A stretch of 64,000 nucleotides of DNA from Limisphaerales bacterium. GTDB taxonomy: Bacteria > Verrucomicrobiota > Verrucomicrobiia > Limisphaerales > SXTU01. The stretch lies in NCBI GenBank assembly GCA_009773355.1, contig WRPG01000009.1, forward strand, positions 1-64,000. The letters run 5' to 3'. Of this stretch, positions 23,008 through 33,600 are shown piece by piece. Below the pieces are notes generated by a model that had not been told where the DNA came from, made no database searches, and saw only the letters and a list, made by a program, of their open reading frames with translations. The position numbers were made by a program, and so were the translations under genes. Positions within the stretch are counted from its first letter, which is position 1, and every line of letters starts with the position of its first letter.

Positions 23008-25314
23008 CTAGGACAACCGCTGTCTGGCCCCTTCGATTGCTGCAATCGCCTCCGCCACCGCGAGGCGCTCGATTGCGGCTGCCTGATCGAGGAGTTCGTC
23101 CGGGATGAACTCGTCGAACTTTTCCACGGCGCGCGGTGTGACCAAGTGCCCCAAGGCGATGGGGTCATACTTGGTGGCAGTCAGCAACTTGAGGAAGTCG
23201 CGGAACCCGCCCATTCCTTCCACCGACAGCCAGAGGGAAAGGCGATCCGTTTCAGCATTTACCTTGTTCGCCTTTGCGAGCAGCGCCAGAGTCCGGAGAC
23301 AGCGCGTGCCGGCCCACGGAAACCAGCGCACGCCACCCGGAGCCGGGAGCACGTCGGTTTTGTCCAGACCGACGGTGTGAGCGACGTGACGGGCGGTGCG
23401 CAGGAGTTCCAACGCTGGCTCATCGAGGAAGGACGGCTCGTCATCGCCAAGCAGCACGGCCTTCATCTCCTGCACGATTCGGGGATGAAGCTCGCCGCCG
23501 CTGCCGACGAAAACGGGTGCCTTCCCTCCGTGGGAGGGAGTCACCCACACCGTCTTCGCCCCGGCGTCAATTTCGCCGACGAGCCAGCGCCGGCCGGCGA
23601 GGATGACAAGCTGTCCAACCGGCGGCACCGCGTCGAAAGCAAGCTCGCCGATCTCGTTCTTCTCATGCCGCACGCTGAACATCTCCGTGCCCTTGAACGC
23701 GGAATAGAAATCTTTGGCCGCCGTGATGCGTTCGCCCGCCGGGGCCAGAATCAAGTCACCGGTCGGCACCTGCTCGATGAGCTGGTGCGCCGCCAGGCCG
23801 CGCAGCAGCCCGGCGAAATCCGCCGGGCCGATCTTTCGGAACGGTCCAGCCACGACCAGCGCGGCGTGCAACCGCGCGGCCGGCATCCCGCCCGTCTGCC
23901 GCAGCCAGCTCAGGATCTGGTGGACGAGCGTGCTGAGGTGCATCCGCTGCTGCTCGGCGGGTTCCAGCCATTTTTCCCGCATGAGCCGGGTCAGCGCGAT
24001 GCCGCGCAGCAGATCGGGAAAGAGCAAATCGGTGAGCCGGCTACCGGCATGAGGCGATTCCTCCCGGACGTAGAGGCGCATGATGGACGACTCCCCTTCA
24101 CGCCGCCCAGAACGCCCAAGACGTTGCACCAGCGACGCGACGCTCCACGGCGGATCTATCTGGCCAACCGACCGCACGGAGCCAATGTCGATCCCCATCT
24201 CCAACGTGCTTGAACAGATGGCGGTGGTCGGAAGACCACTCTTGAGCGCCGTTTCAGTCTCTTCGCGCAGTTCCTTGGCGACCGATCCGTGGTGAATCAT
24301 GAACGGATCATGCGGCCACTTGAGCTTCGTCACTCGATCATGCAGGCGGACGGCGAGTTCCTCGGCCGTGCGCCGGGAGTTCACGAAGACAAGGTTGGTG
24401 GAGGTTGCTAAGTGACGGACGAGGTCTTCGGCGATGTCGTCCAAGTCATCGGGCAGCGCAGGTTCTGAATCCGCTTTGGCCGGCTTGCTCTCCGTGCGGG
24501 GCGATTCACCAGCAGCGAGGAGCTGTTCAGCCGACTTCTTCTGGATGAACTCCCTGGCACTTGCTGGTGTGAGCCGTCGTGCGCCGCTCCCGCCCTTGGC
24601 TGGATCGGGTGTCTTCAAGACGCCTTTCAAAGCGAAGCGGATGGAACGGCCGGTCGCGGCATCCTGAATGTGCGTGACAGTCGCCGGTGCGTCGGGAGCC
24701 AGAAAACACTTGCCCATCTCCGGGTCGCCGAGGGTGGCGGACAGGCCAATCATGCGCGGCTGTCGTCCGGTGGCGGCGCGAAGCCGTGAAAGCAGGCTCA
24801 ACAAGTGAACCCCGCGCACGTTGCCGAGAAATGAATGCAGCTCGTCAATCACCACAAACTCCAGGCCGCGATAGAGCCGGGGCACCTGGTTGCCATAGTT
24901 GATGAAGTTCGATTCGAGTGATTCCGGTGTGATGAGCAGGATGCCGCTGGGGTCGCGGCGCAGCGCTTGCTTGTGCGAGGCCGTGACATCCCCGTGCCAG
25001 CGGTGGACGGGGATGTGCATCCGCTCGCACAGGCGGTCCAGCCGGCCAAACTGGTCGTTGATGAGGGCCTTCAACGGCCCGACGTAGATGGCGCGGATGG
25101 AATCTTGTTCGCCTGCCGCCAGGCGGGAAATCACCGGCAGAAATGCGGCTTCGGTTTTGCCGCCAGCGGTGGCCGCGCTGATGAGAACGTGGCCCTCCCC
25201 TTCCAAAAGCGCATGAATGGCCTCCGTCTGAACCGGACGGATTTGCTTCCACCCCAAATCGTAGATGGCGCGCTGCACCCCTTCGTGCAACAAGGCGAAG
25301 GCGGCCTGGCTCAT
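23008..25314 (-). CDS. sngC: DEAD/DEAH helicase of Shango-like system (SngC; BrxHI/Lhr-like)
   Basis: 768 residues. Superfamily 2 helicase with Q-motif RPVQTEAIHAL, Walker A ATAGGKT (48-54), DELH (157-160), motif III SAT and motif VI QRLGRSGRR, plus a long C-terminal part like BrxHI or Lhr-core helicases. The ATG overlaps the sngB stop by one base. The trio TerB protein, BrxD-like ATPase and helicase is the composition of the Shango anti-phage system (Millman et al. 2022). A similar pair occurs in type 2 BREX, but no pglX/pglZ genes are present here. Confidence 0.85.
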   Translation of the reverse strand: MSQAAFALLHEGVQRAIYDLGWKQIRPVQTEAIHALLEGEGHVLISAATAGGKTEAAFLPVISRLAAGEQDSIRAIYVGPLKALINDQFGRLDRLCERMHIPVHRWHGDVTASHKQALRRDPSGILLITPESLESNFINYGNQVPRLYRGLEFVVIDELHSFLGNVRGVHLLSLLSRLRAATGRQPRMIGLSATLGDPEMGKCFLAPDAPATVTHIQDAATGRSIRFALKGVLKTPDPAKGGSGARRLTPASAREFIQKKSAEQLLAAGESPRTESKPAKADSEPALPDDLDDIAEDLVRHLATSTNLVFVNSRRTAEELAVRLHDRVTKLKWPHDPFMIHHGSVAKELREETETALKSGLPTTAICSSTLEMGIDIGSVRSVGQIDPPWSVASLVQRLGRSGRREGESSIMRLYVREESPHAGSRLTDLLFPDLLRGIALTRLMREKWLEPAEQQRMHLSTLVHQILSWLRQTGGMPAARLHAALVVAGPFRKIGPADFAGLLRGLAAHQLIEQVPTGDLILAPAGERITAAKDFYSAFKGTEMFSVRHEKNEIGELAFDAVPPVGQLVILAGRRWLVGEIDAGAKTVWVTPSHGGKAPVFVGSGGELHPRIVQEMKAVLLGDDEPSFLDEPALELLRTARHVAHTVGLDKTDVLPAPGGVRWFPWAGTRCLRTLALLAKANKVNAETDRLSLWLSVEGMGGFRDFLKLLTATKYDPIALGHLVTPRAVEKFDEFIPDELLDQAAAIERLAVAEAIAAIEGARQRLS

Positions 25315-26651
25315 CAGAGTTTGAACGTGGTCAAATCGCTATCTGGCTCATCGTTCGGCACCACGCCGCTGGCAACTTCCTCCTCCACCGACACCGCGCC
25401 GGTTGGCTTTTGGATGAAGTTTGCGCCGACGAAGTCCTGCCAGCCTTTGCCGGGGTTCTGTTCCAGCACGCTCAAGAGGCCGACAAACGCGCGCACCACT
25501 TCGCGCGGGGTCTTGTAAAACTCCGCGCCAAGCGTCTCGTTGGCCTTCTGCAAGACCGCGACCAGCGCGTCGTCGGGCACCAGATACTTCTTCGGGTCGC
25601 CGCCGGCGTGGACATGACGGATGTTGCGAAGCAGCACAAACAGGTCTTCCGGTGTCAGGTTCGCCAGCCGGATGACCGGGCCGGAGAAGTCCACGACGCC
25701 CTCGCCGGCAAAACGGTTTTCCGCCAGCCGGGTGCGCAGCGCCTCGTAGCTGAACAAGCCGCGCCGCTTGTCCTCGATGCACTCGTCCGTGCCGGCCAGC
25801 AGGAAGCCCAGACCGCTGACACTGCCTTGAAGCGCGTCGTTCAGGATGGTCAGGATGGCCTCGTAGTTGGCCTGCCTCGCCCGGCTGTTGGGGAGGCGAT
25901 GCGAGAGCACGACCATTTCATCCAACCCCACCAGCAGACCGCCGTGCCCCGCGTGACGACAGAACGCCGCCATGAGCTTGAGGCTGTCGTAGAAGTTTTC
26001 GTCGTCGATGATCCGCCGCACGCCCAGCGCCTCCCTCGCCTCCGTCTTGGTGGCAAACTCGCCGCGCAGCCAACGCAGGGCCGCGCCTTGCAATGCCTCG
26101 TCATGGTTGACGTGGCCCTCGTAATAGCGCGTCAGAACCTCCGCGAACTCGAACCCGCCCACATGGTCTTGCAGGCTGCGCAGGTCGGCAAAGATGCGCT
26201 TCTTCACGTCCTCCGGCGTCCCGCCGGCCTGGGTGACTTCGTGATGGAGGTGAGAAATCCAGCCTTCGCAGAGGTTCCGCAGCGCGCCGCCCTCCGGCTT
26301 GCCCTTGGTGGCGAGGTTGCGCATGAGTTCGGACCAGAGCGCGCGGGCCTGGCCCTGCGTCGCCTGAATGCGCCGCTCCATCGTGAAATCCGCCTGCGCG
26401 ACCACGAGACGGCGCTGCAAGGCTAGCGTCCGAACGAGGTTCAGGAAGAAGCTCTTCCCGCTCCCGAAACGGCCCACGACTATGCGGAACGCCGCACCAC
26501 CGTGCTCGATGCGTTCCAGGTCGGACAGAAGCGCGGCGACCTCCTGCTTGCGGCCGACCTGGATGAGGTGCAGGCCGAGCTTCGGCACCAGCCCCGCCTG
26601 CAAGGATTGCAGCACGGCGTCACGTTCACGGCGTTTGATGGGTTCGCTCAT
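25314..26651 (-). CDS. sngB: BrxD-like P-loop ATPase of Shango-like system (SngB)
   Basis: 445 residues from MSEPIKRRERDAVLQSLQAG, the conserved DUF2791 opening. Walker A is GRFGSGKS (60-67), and LLVGLDEMVVLSHRL is the Walker B region. It is a DUF2791/BrxD-type AAA+ ATPase, which usually works with the adjacent SF2 helicase on DNA. The start at 26651 lies one base after the sngA stop; the longer frame only shadows sngA. Confidence 0.87.
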   Translation of the reverse strand: MSEPIKRRERDAVLQSLQAGLVPKLGLHLIQVGRKQEVAALLSDLERIEHGGAAFRIVVGRFGSGKSFFLNLVRTLALQRRLVVAQADFTMERRIQATQGQARALWSELMRNLATKGKPEGGALRNLCEGWISHLHHEVTQAGGTPEDVKKRIFADLRSLQDHVGGFEFAEVLTRYYEGHVNHDEALQGAALRWLRGEFATKTEAREALGVRRIIDDENFYDSLKLMAAFCRHAGHGGLLVGLDEMVVLSHRLPNSRARQANYEAILTILNDALQGSVSGLGFLLAGTDECIEDKRRGLFSYEALRTRLAENRFAGEGVVDFSGPVIRLANLTPEDLFVLLRNIRHVHAGGDPKKYLVPDDALVAVLQKANETLGAEFYKTPREVVRAFVGLLSVLEQNPGKGWQDFVGANFIQKPTGAVSVEEEVASGVVPNDEPDSDLTTFKL

Positions 26652-26652
26652 A

Positions 26653-29598
26653 TCAGGGAAGGAGGTTGCGGTGGATGATGATGGTGGCTTCACCTTCCAA
26701 AAGGAAGTCGCCAAGTTGCTGGTCCGCCCACTCGTTGATGGCGTCGAACACACTGAGGGGCATCAAGTGGTGTTCCCGTGCCACCGCCTCGAATTCAGGT
26801 CTGGCCCATGTGTCGCGGACCACCAACCGCACGGCGACCGCACGGTATTTCACGTCGAGGGAATCGAACGCCGCACCCATTGGTGCCGTCGCTGCAATGA
26901 TTGCTTCGACATGCACCATCGCGTTGGGCTGCGGGGCCGGGTTGGCAACCGGCGGCACCGGCGCAACTTCTTTGACCGGCGTCGTGGCCGTCTCCGGTTG
27001 GCCGAACAGTCTCGGCACTGGTTCGGTGGCTTCGTCCTCGGCCATCGCCTTGGCAAGCAGGCCAATGACTTCATGCGTTTCCGCCGAGATGGCCGCAACC
27101 CGGGCCATGTCCAATTTGAAAGGTGCAGCAACGTCGCGCCCACCCGGAGCCGGAATTGGTTCACCGGGTCTGGTTGGTTCGGCGCTCTGGATGACCACTT
27201 CCCGGCCGGTGGCGGGCAGGTTCCGAATCAAAGTTTCCAGCGTGTCCTCACTGAGGCCCAGTGCCTCGAAGATGCGCGCCATCGCCTTGTGCTCCTTGGG
27301 CGAGATGACCCCGTCCACCGCCGCCACGTCCACGAGAAACTGCGCGATGACGATATGCTTGTCCTGCGGGACACGCTTGGCCGTGCGGCCCAGTGTCACC
27401 TTGGCCGACGCGGCGTTCCGCGCCAGCAGTGTTTCCAAGACGATGAGTCGTTGGTGCTCATCCGGGGTGAACTGAAACTGGCTTTCGATGAACTGCCGGA
27501 ACTGGTCGAGTTCGCCCCGGTCCACGGAACCGTCCGCTGCGGCAACCAGCAGGCAGAGCTGGAGCAGCGCCGCCGCGCCCTGAAAATGTTCCGCCGGTGC
27601 CTGCACTGCTCCACTGGGCGGCTGAAAGAGACCGACTTCGCGGTTGCCCCAAAAATTGCCCGCCCCGTGGCGTGGGTCAGGTTCGAGGCAGTAACCGTAG
27701 CGCTCCACTTCGCGCGCGAGAGCCTTGCTTTCGGGCAGGGTGAAGTTGTCCTGGGCGGGCCGGGCCAGCAGTCCGGCCAGCTCGTTGGCCGTGAGGCGCA
27801 GGAAGCCGAACTCAATTTCGTTCCGCCGCAACGCCTCGGCCCATTGGGCGGCGAATGGATTGAACGGCGCGGCGGTGGCCGCGCTTCCCGGCTGGCCTGG
27901 CCCGGCAGCGGTCAAGTCTTCCGGTTTCAGCGGAACAATCGGGACGAACGCGCCCGAACGCCGGGAGGCCCGGAAATCCCCGCGATGCAGGAAATTGTCC
28001 ATCGCATCGGAGGGGTCGAGCGGAGCGCCCCGGCAGCTGTCCGTGAAGTTGAGCGTCTGCATTACCGCACGCGGCATCGCCACGGACAGGATGGGCTGCT
28101 CGGTCGTCTGACCGGTGCGGGAGTCGGCCACATCGGCCGTGGCGGTGACGAGCACGGTGTCCACCGGCAGCAGGGCCAGCACTTCCCGCCCGATGCGCAG
28201 CACGCAGCCGCACACATGATCCTGATAGATTTCGTGGAAGCGTGCCTTGGGCATGGCCTTGACGGAGACTTTGCCGCTGGCGGTGAGTGAAGTGATTCGT
28301 GAGGGGATGGCCTGCTTGCCGTTCACCTTCACGCCCACCTCGATGAGCTTCGGAGGGTGGAGGTGGAAGTCCAGCCGCGAACCAAGGCTCGAAATCTCCT
28401 GAAACGGCGACAGCTCCCGCAGAACGTGGGCGTAGGCGTCGCGTTCGCCGGCCAGCACTGCCTCCGCCAGCGCGTGGTTCTCCCGCCAAGCCTGCTCCGC
28501 AGCGACAAAGGGCTGCCACACTGCCTGGTAATTCCGTTCGTCCTCTTGCCGTCCGGCTTCGATTCGCGCCTCCGCTGCCGCACGCTCGGCCATCCGCTGC
28601 TGCCACTCGGCCACGGCCCGCCGATAATCGGTTTCATCGGCTTCACGCGCCGACACGACGACCTGCTCCAGTTCCTTACCCCGCGCGACGAGTTGTTGAT
28701 GCTCGGCCCACGCCTGCTGGAACTCGGCCTCATCCGACTGCCGACCGGTGACCACCTCCTGCTCCAGTTCCGCTTTCGCGGCGAGGTGCTGCTGATACTC
28801 CTGCCATTCTGCCTGAAACCGGGCTTCATCGGCCTGCTTGGCCTCGGCCAGTAGTGCCTCCAATTCCGTGTGCCGCCGCCGGAGTTCGTCGTATCGAGCC
28901 ATCTCCTGCTGATGCTCGGTCTCATCCGCCTGCATCGCCTGTTCAAGCTCGGCTTCCAGTCGCAGGAGTTCTTCGGACTTCTTGCCAAACAGCCGGCCCA
29001 GCAGGTTGGGCCGCTTGGCTTCCCAGCGCTCCCGCGCCGGCAGTTCCCGGGTGCGTCGCCGGGTCGGCGGCTCAGGCAGAGGTGGCTCTTGCGCCAGCCG
29101 GGCGGCAATCTCCGCCTCATGGATGCCTTTTCGCTCCGGCTCCGGCAGCGAGGGCAGGGACTGCAGCTTGGCCAGGGCATACGCCTCGTGTCGATCGCCT
29201 GGGCTGGGCGGAGCTGGAAGCGGTGGAAAGGCGGCGAGAGCCGTCAGGGCCGCCGCTTCCCGGCTGGTCTGCCGCATTGGAGGTTCCGGGGCCGGGCCAA
29301 GGCTCGCCAGGTGTCGCCGGGCGGCGTTTTCCCGGGCGGGAACACGATCGGGCGGCGTTGGCGGCGGCGTGTCCCGGATGGCTTCCCAACGCCACTCTTG
29401 AACTTCCTCCTGGTGGATCGAGAGCAACAGCGCGAGCCGGTTCTCGTAGGTTGCCACCTCCAGCCGCGCCTGCTCCTGCGCATTTAGCTTCTCCTGATGC
29501 TCGGCCTGTTTCTGCAACTCCCGCAGCCGGCGACGGTCCTCCCGTTCGGCGCGGCTCTGCGCGGCTTGAATGGCTCGAAGTGTCCCGGTCCAACCCAT
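26653..29598 (-). CDS. sngA: TerB/TerB-C protein with 32-residue helical repeats (SngA-like, atypical)
   Basis: 981 residues. The C-terminal third is recognisable: TerB-like helical domain about 670-790 (LLQLCLLVAAADGSVDRGEL and VDVAAVDGVISPKEHKAMAR, each with an acidic metal-type turn), then TerB-C to the end (LPLSVFDAINEWADQQLGDF-like ending). The N-terminal half is different from what I expect of SngA. It has a helical start, a Pro-rich segment (78-180) and five repeats beginning DExxxxQ near residues 225, 257, 289, 321 and 353, an exact 32-residue period. A beta-rich domain (about 400-550) with paired Cys (HVCGCVLRIG) follows. It is first in the operon and divergent from the K+ channel gene. 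Confidence 0.8.
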   Translation of the reverse strand: MGWTGTLRAIQAAQSRAEREDRRRLRELQKQAEHQEKLNAQEQARLEVATYENRLALLLSIHQEEVQEWRWEAIRDTPPPTPPDRVPARENAARRHLASLGPAPEPPMRQTSREAAALTALAAFPPLPAPPSPGDRHEAYALAKLQSLPSLPEPERKGIHEAEIAARLAQEPPLPEPPTRRRTRELPARERWEAKRPNLLGRLFGKKSEELLRLEAELEQAMQADETEHQQEMARYDELRRRHTELEALLAEAKQADEARFQAEWQEYQQHLAAKAELEQEVVTGRQSDEAEFQQAWAEHQQLVARGKELEQVVVSAREADETDYRRAVAEWQQRMAERAAAEARIEAGRQEDERNYQAVWQPFVAAEQAWRENHALAEAVLAGERDAYAHVLRELSPFQEISSLGSRLDFHLHPPKLIEVGVKVNGKQAIPSRITSLTASGKVSVKAMPKARFHEIYQDHVCGCVLRIGREVLALLPVDTVLVTATADVADSRTGQTTEQPILSVAMPRAVMQTLNFTDSCRGAPLDPSDAMDNFLHRGDFRASRRSGAFVPIVPLKPEDLTAAGPGQPGSAATAAPFNPFAAQWAEALRRNEIEFGFLRLTANELAGLLARPAQDNFTLPESKALAREVERYGYCLEPDPRHGAGNFWGNREVGLFQPPSGAVQAPAEHFQGAAALLQLCLLVAAADGSVDRGELDQFRQFIESQFQFTPDEHQRLIVLETLLARNAASAKVTLGRTAKRVPQDKHIVIAQFLVDVAAVDGVISPKEHKAMARIFEALGLSEDTLETLIRNLPATGREVVIQSAEPTRPGEPIPAPGGRDVAAPFKLDMARVAAISAETHEVIGLLAKAMAEDEATEPVPRLFGQPETATTPVKEVAPVPPVANPAPQPNAMVHVEAIIAATAPMGAAFDSLDVKYRAVAVRLVVRDTWARPEFEAVAREHHLMPLSVFDAINEWADQQLGDFLLEGEATIIIHRNLLP

Positions 29599-29707
29599 GG
29601 CTTTGAGTGCTGAGGGTAGCGAGGGGCTTTGCCACCCTCAACGGTAGAATGAGTTTGCGGCCGAGGAAATTCGTGCATGGCCAGACCGATTCGGATACGA
29701 AAGACCA
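29599..29707. promoter_or_regulatory. Divergent promoter region, Shango-like operon / K+ channel
   Basis: A 109-base gap separates the starts of the two divergent genes and must hold both promoters or share regulation. It includes an inverted repeat, GAGGGT...ACCCTC (about 29615-29640), which might be an operator. I cannot assign -35/-10 boxes with confidence. Confidence 0.45.
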
Positions 29708-30493
29708 ATGGAAACTCCCAGCACTCACCCGGCTGAACGACTCACGATCTTCCAGCTTGCGCTGCTCATTCTCTCCATTTTGGTGCTGCTTGCGCTCATC
29801 GCTGATGCCATCGCTCCGGTGCCGCCCGAGGTCTCGACCATCATTCAGTCCCTGGACCTGGTGTCCTGCTTTCTGTTCTTCGTGGATTTCGTCATCCGCT
29901 TTTGGCGGGCCGAATCGAAACTCGCTTTCATGCGGTGGGGTTGGATTGACCTGCTCGCGTGCATTCCCAATGTGGACCTGCTGCGCGTCGGCCGGCTGGC
30001 CCGCGTGCTGCGGATCATCCGGTTGCTGCGCGGAGTGCGAATCGGGCACCGCATCATCTCGCTGATTCTCCAGAACAAGCCCAAGAGCGCGTTCGCCTCG
30101 GTCCTGCTCACCAGCATGCTGCTCGTCACCTTCTCCTCCATCGCCATCCTCATCGCCGAGGTTGGCCCGGACGTGAACATCAAGAGCGCCGAGGACGCGA
30201 TCTGGTGGAGTGTCACCACCATGACCACGGTGGGCTACGGCGACAAGTATCCGACCACCACCGAAGGCCGCGTCATTGCGATGGTGTTGATGTTCGCAGG
30301 CGTGGGCTTGTTTGGCACCTTGAGCGGCCTGGTGGCATCCTTCTTTCTCGGCAAGCAGGAAGCGGAGTCGGAGGAGCTGCGGCAAATCTTGGCGAGGCTT
30401 GACGACCTCGAAGGCAAGCTCATCCAGCATGCCAAAACACGAGCGGAAGACTCCATTCCGTCGAGAAACCAGAACAGCTCGCTTCAATCGTGA
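29708..30493 (+). CDS. Voltage-gated K+ channel (6-TM, TVGYGD filter)
   Basis: 261 residues from METPSTHPAERLTIFQLALL. There are six hydrophobic segments. The S4-like helix RVGRLARVLRIIRLLRGVR carries regularly spaced arginines. The pore has the selectivity filter TTVGYGD (about 174-180) and a final S6 helix (VIAMVLMFAGVGLFGTLSGL). A coiled-coil C-terminal tail (ESEELRQILARLDDLEGKLI) should aid tetramer formation. It is a cytoplasmic-membrane potassium channel. Its divergent pairing with an anti-phage operon is unusual and suggests either an effector role (membrane depolarisation) or chance adjacency. Confidence 0.9.
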   Translation: METPSTHPAERLTIFQLALLILSILVLLALIADAIAPVPPEVSTIIQSLDLVSCFLFFVDFVIRFWRAESKLAFMRWGWIDLLACIPNVDLLRVGRLARVLRIIRLLRGVRIGHRIISLILQNKPKSAFASVLLTSMLLVTFSSIAILIAEVGPDVNIKSAEDAIWWSVTTMTTVGYGDKYPTTTEGRVIAMVLMFAGVGLFGTLSGLVASFFLGKQEAESEELRQILARLDDLEGKLIQHAKTRAEDSIPSRNQNSSLQS

Positions 30494-30679
30494 GCTTGCC
30501 CGCTCGGTTCGATGACGCGCCCCTCCCGCCGGGCACGTTGCAGGGCAGTCCAGATTCTCAGCGAGACTGGGTGAGCGCCAAGCCCGGCGAATGCGCTGAA
30601 TCGTGGCCTGACGACCAGCACCTGCGTCGATCTGCTTCCGTGTGCCAGCGGCCATCGGAACGCCGTTCAACAAGCTCAA

Positions 30680-33600
30680 TCATGGTTGAGTGCGGCGGCG
30701 GCTGGGATGGATCTTGAACCCTGTGGGAGTCGGCTTGAATGGTTGATCGGGGCTGATTGCGTGGGTCTGAAAGAAGCGTAAGGCGCTTATGTCCAGGCTG
30801 ACCACCGTGAAGTAGTCGAGCTCACCGCCTTTGACCCGAGTTAGATCCCGTAACCAAGCATCCTGGTGTGGCTGCCGCACTCGCGAGTCGCCATACCTGC
30901 GGTTGTTCACCTGAACCACATAGGCGGGGAGATCAAGGGCGGTCGCTTCAACCAAGGCATTGAAGGAGTTCACATCCTTGTTCCACTCCGGAACAATCAG
31001 CCCATCCACATTGCCGCGGAGCGCGGTCCGCGCCTCCAAGTCGGTGAGCTCGTTGCAAATCAGCAGGCCAAATCGCCACGCACCGTGAACTACGATGTCG
31101 CGGCGAACGAGTCCGCCATTCGAGAGAGTGGAGTTATTCAGTTGGGCCAGTTCGACCCGCTCGACAGGCGCAGGCTCCTGCTTGTTCTGGACGTAAAACG
31201 CCGGGCTGCGGTAACCCGACGCGGTGGTCACAAGGGAGCACCGGACTTGATTAACCAACCGATAGGATCCTGCGGGGCCAGTGTTTGATCCAGGTGCCAG
31301 TTGGTAATCCAGTCCGGCGATCAGCGAGATTCCCGAACGGGCCAGTCGGACAGCGAAGCGATTAAACCAGTTTGACCGCAACGACAGCTCCGGAAAAATC
31401 ACGTAATCAGGACGAGTGCCGGAATGCAGGACGGCGTTGATGAGGCTGGTGGCGCGGCGATACCTATCCAAAGTGGGCTCGGGAACTTGATGGACTCCCG
31501 CCCTGAACGAGCTGTCCTCGGTGAGGAAGCATGTGATGGCGAGTTTTACTTTTCGTGGCTGGGTGCGGTCAGGTGCTTCCTCCGGCGAGACCGGAAAGTG
31601 GACTTCTCCCAGGCCGGCAGAGCCGGCTTTGCAGCTGCCGAAACCCACCTCTGGGCCGCCAAAACTGCCCCGGAGCGACTGCAGCCACTCACCCAGTTCC
31701 GCAGCCACCAATTCTCCTTCACCCCGGGAGGACGAAAGCAACGTCAACTCAGCGAAGGAAAACGGACGTGTCGGGAACAGCAGCGGGGCCGGAACTCTTC
31801 TTCCGTCATAGCCCCACATCTCCCGGAGAAAGCGAAAGAGCGCCTTGTGGACCATTGTGCTTTTTGGACCCCACCAACCTGCGCTGCTGCGGATGGAGAA
31901 CGCCGGGGCATCGTTCAGGAAATCTCGCCCCACTCCATCGAACAACGCAGCCCGAAATGGGCGCAACGCGAGGTCGCGAGAAAACAACGCTTCGTGGGCA
32001 AAGGCCAGTCGCTTGGATGTCCGGCCTTTGTGGGACCATGTCAGGCGATCCGCGCCAAAATCCCGGGCCACTCGGTCAGCCCAAGCCTCCCATTTGGCAA
32101 CCTCGGCCTTCGATGGTCGGGTCGCGGTCGGCCACGCTCTCGCCACGGCCGTCAGCAACTGCTCGCCGAATCTGGCGCGTGCGTCCTTGAACTCCTTCCA
32201 CTTGGCCTGAGTTGTTTGCCCCTTCGGCGAAGCGGAGGGCCGAAGAATCCTCGAAACAGCTGCAAAGCCCTGACGAATTGAACTGACAAGCTTTGCGGCG
32301 GACTCCAAGTCATTGGACGCAACTGCCAAACTCAAGACTCTGGGCAGGTAGCTGGCGAAATTGAACAGCTCGGGCGTCTCCGCGATTTCTCGCCGGACCG
32401 TGCCGATGAATGTGCGCCGAATGCCGGCCCACTGCGCCGGAGCGAGGTCTTCACAGACGGCTTCCAGATCGCGCAGCCGCATCGCAAACCGCGACCGCCG
32501 GATGCTCACCCGATCCGCCTTGCGCAGCACATCGGGCATTTCCGCAGGGGAGCTGCTGTGGCTGAGGAAGCACAAATCCGCCAGCTCCTCCGCGTCAGCC
32601 AGCTCGGGGAGGTGATTCCAGGCACTGCTGCTTTCACGAATGTGGCTCTCGATGGAAGCCATCAGCGTGGGGCCGCCAACTGGATCAAGGAAGAACGCCT
32701 TCTGCTTCTTGCCCTCGAAGACCAGGGGTTTCTGGTTGGCTCCGCCGAAACTTGGTGCGACTTCCACTTTGAATCCCTTACCCGATCCGGTGACGGAAAC
32801 CATCCCGGCAACCTCGCGGTTCAGTTGGGCAGCCAGCTCAGCCCAGACCTCCTCCAGCTCCCTTGCGATTCCAACATCACGAACGACGAGAAAAATATCA
32901 TCCACATAGCGCCCGTAGTAGAGCGGGTTGACGCGTTTCAACATCGCGCGATCAAACTCAACCAGCATGGCGTTGGCGATGAGCCTGCTCGCCCCTAGGC
33001 CGACGGGAAGGCCTTCAACTTTGTTGCTGGTGGCCCAGAAACCGATGGATTCAATCATGTCACTGTGGAAGCCCTCCTCGCTTGGCAACAGCGAATCCTG
33101 AGCCAGCAGTTTCAGGAACTGTGGCGAGGTCATGAAACTGGCATCCACCTCGTGATAGAACCGCTTCACATCCGCCGTCACCCCAATGACCGGCACCTTT
33201 GCTTCGAGCTGCTTCTTCATGACCGCAAGCCCGGCGTCCCGCCACCTCCGGTAAGCCGGCAGGTAGGATTCGAAACTGCCCAGCCCGAATACGTGGAATG
33301 GTCCGAGCGGTTCAGTTTCGCGCTCAAGCTCAGGTTCCCGGGGTATCACCCGGCGAACGCGGTTGCCATGACACGCCCGGTCAAGGAGCGCGTCGAACCG
33401 GTGTCCCACCTTGGCAACCCAAAGGGCTGAGAGGATATGCCATTCCACGCTGCTGTGGCAGTGGGGTCGAAATTCGACCTCCGGCGTTTTCTCAAGCAAG
33501 CGCCACCGGCCCGCGCTGGCCGTGTGGATGGCTGAGCTCGTCTCGCTTTGAGAACTGTCAGCCCTGATGGACTTCGGGGCATATCGGACAGTGCCGACAA

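Noticed and set aside
26368-28290. Plus-strand open frame opposite sngB/sngA
   Set aside because: Antisense of the TerB protein gene; Arg/Gly/Pro-rich without domain signals.
23008-29598. Type 2 BREX system
   Set aside because: A BrxD-like ATPase and BrxHI-like helicase are present, but no pglX, pglZ, pglW or brxC candidates lie in the window. The TerB protein makes Shango the better fit.
30494-30692. Possible transposase remnant between the K+ channel and DRT1 ends
   Set aside because: Short Arg-rich frames and a CTCAATCATGGTTGAG palindrome are present, but no conserved transposase motif or terminal repeat pair could be supported.
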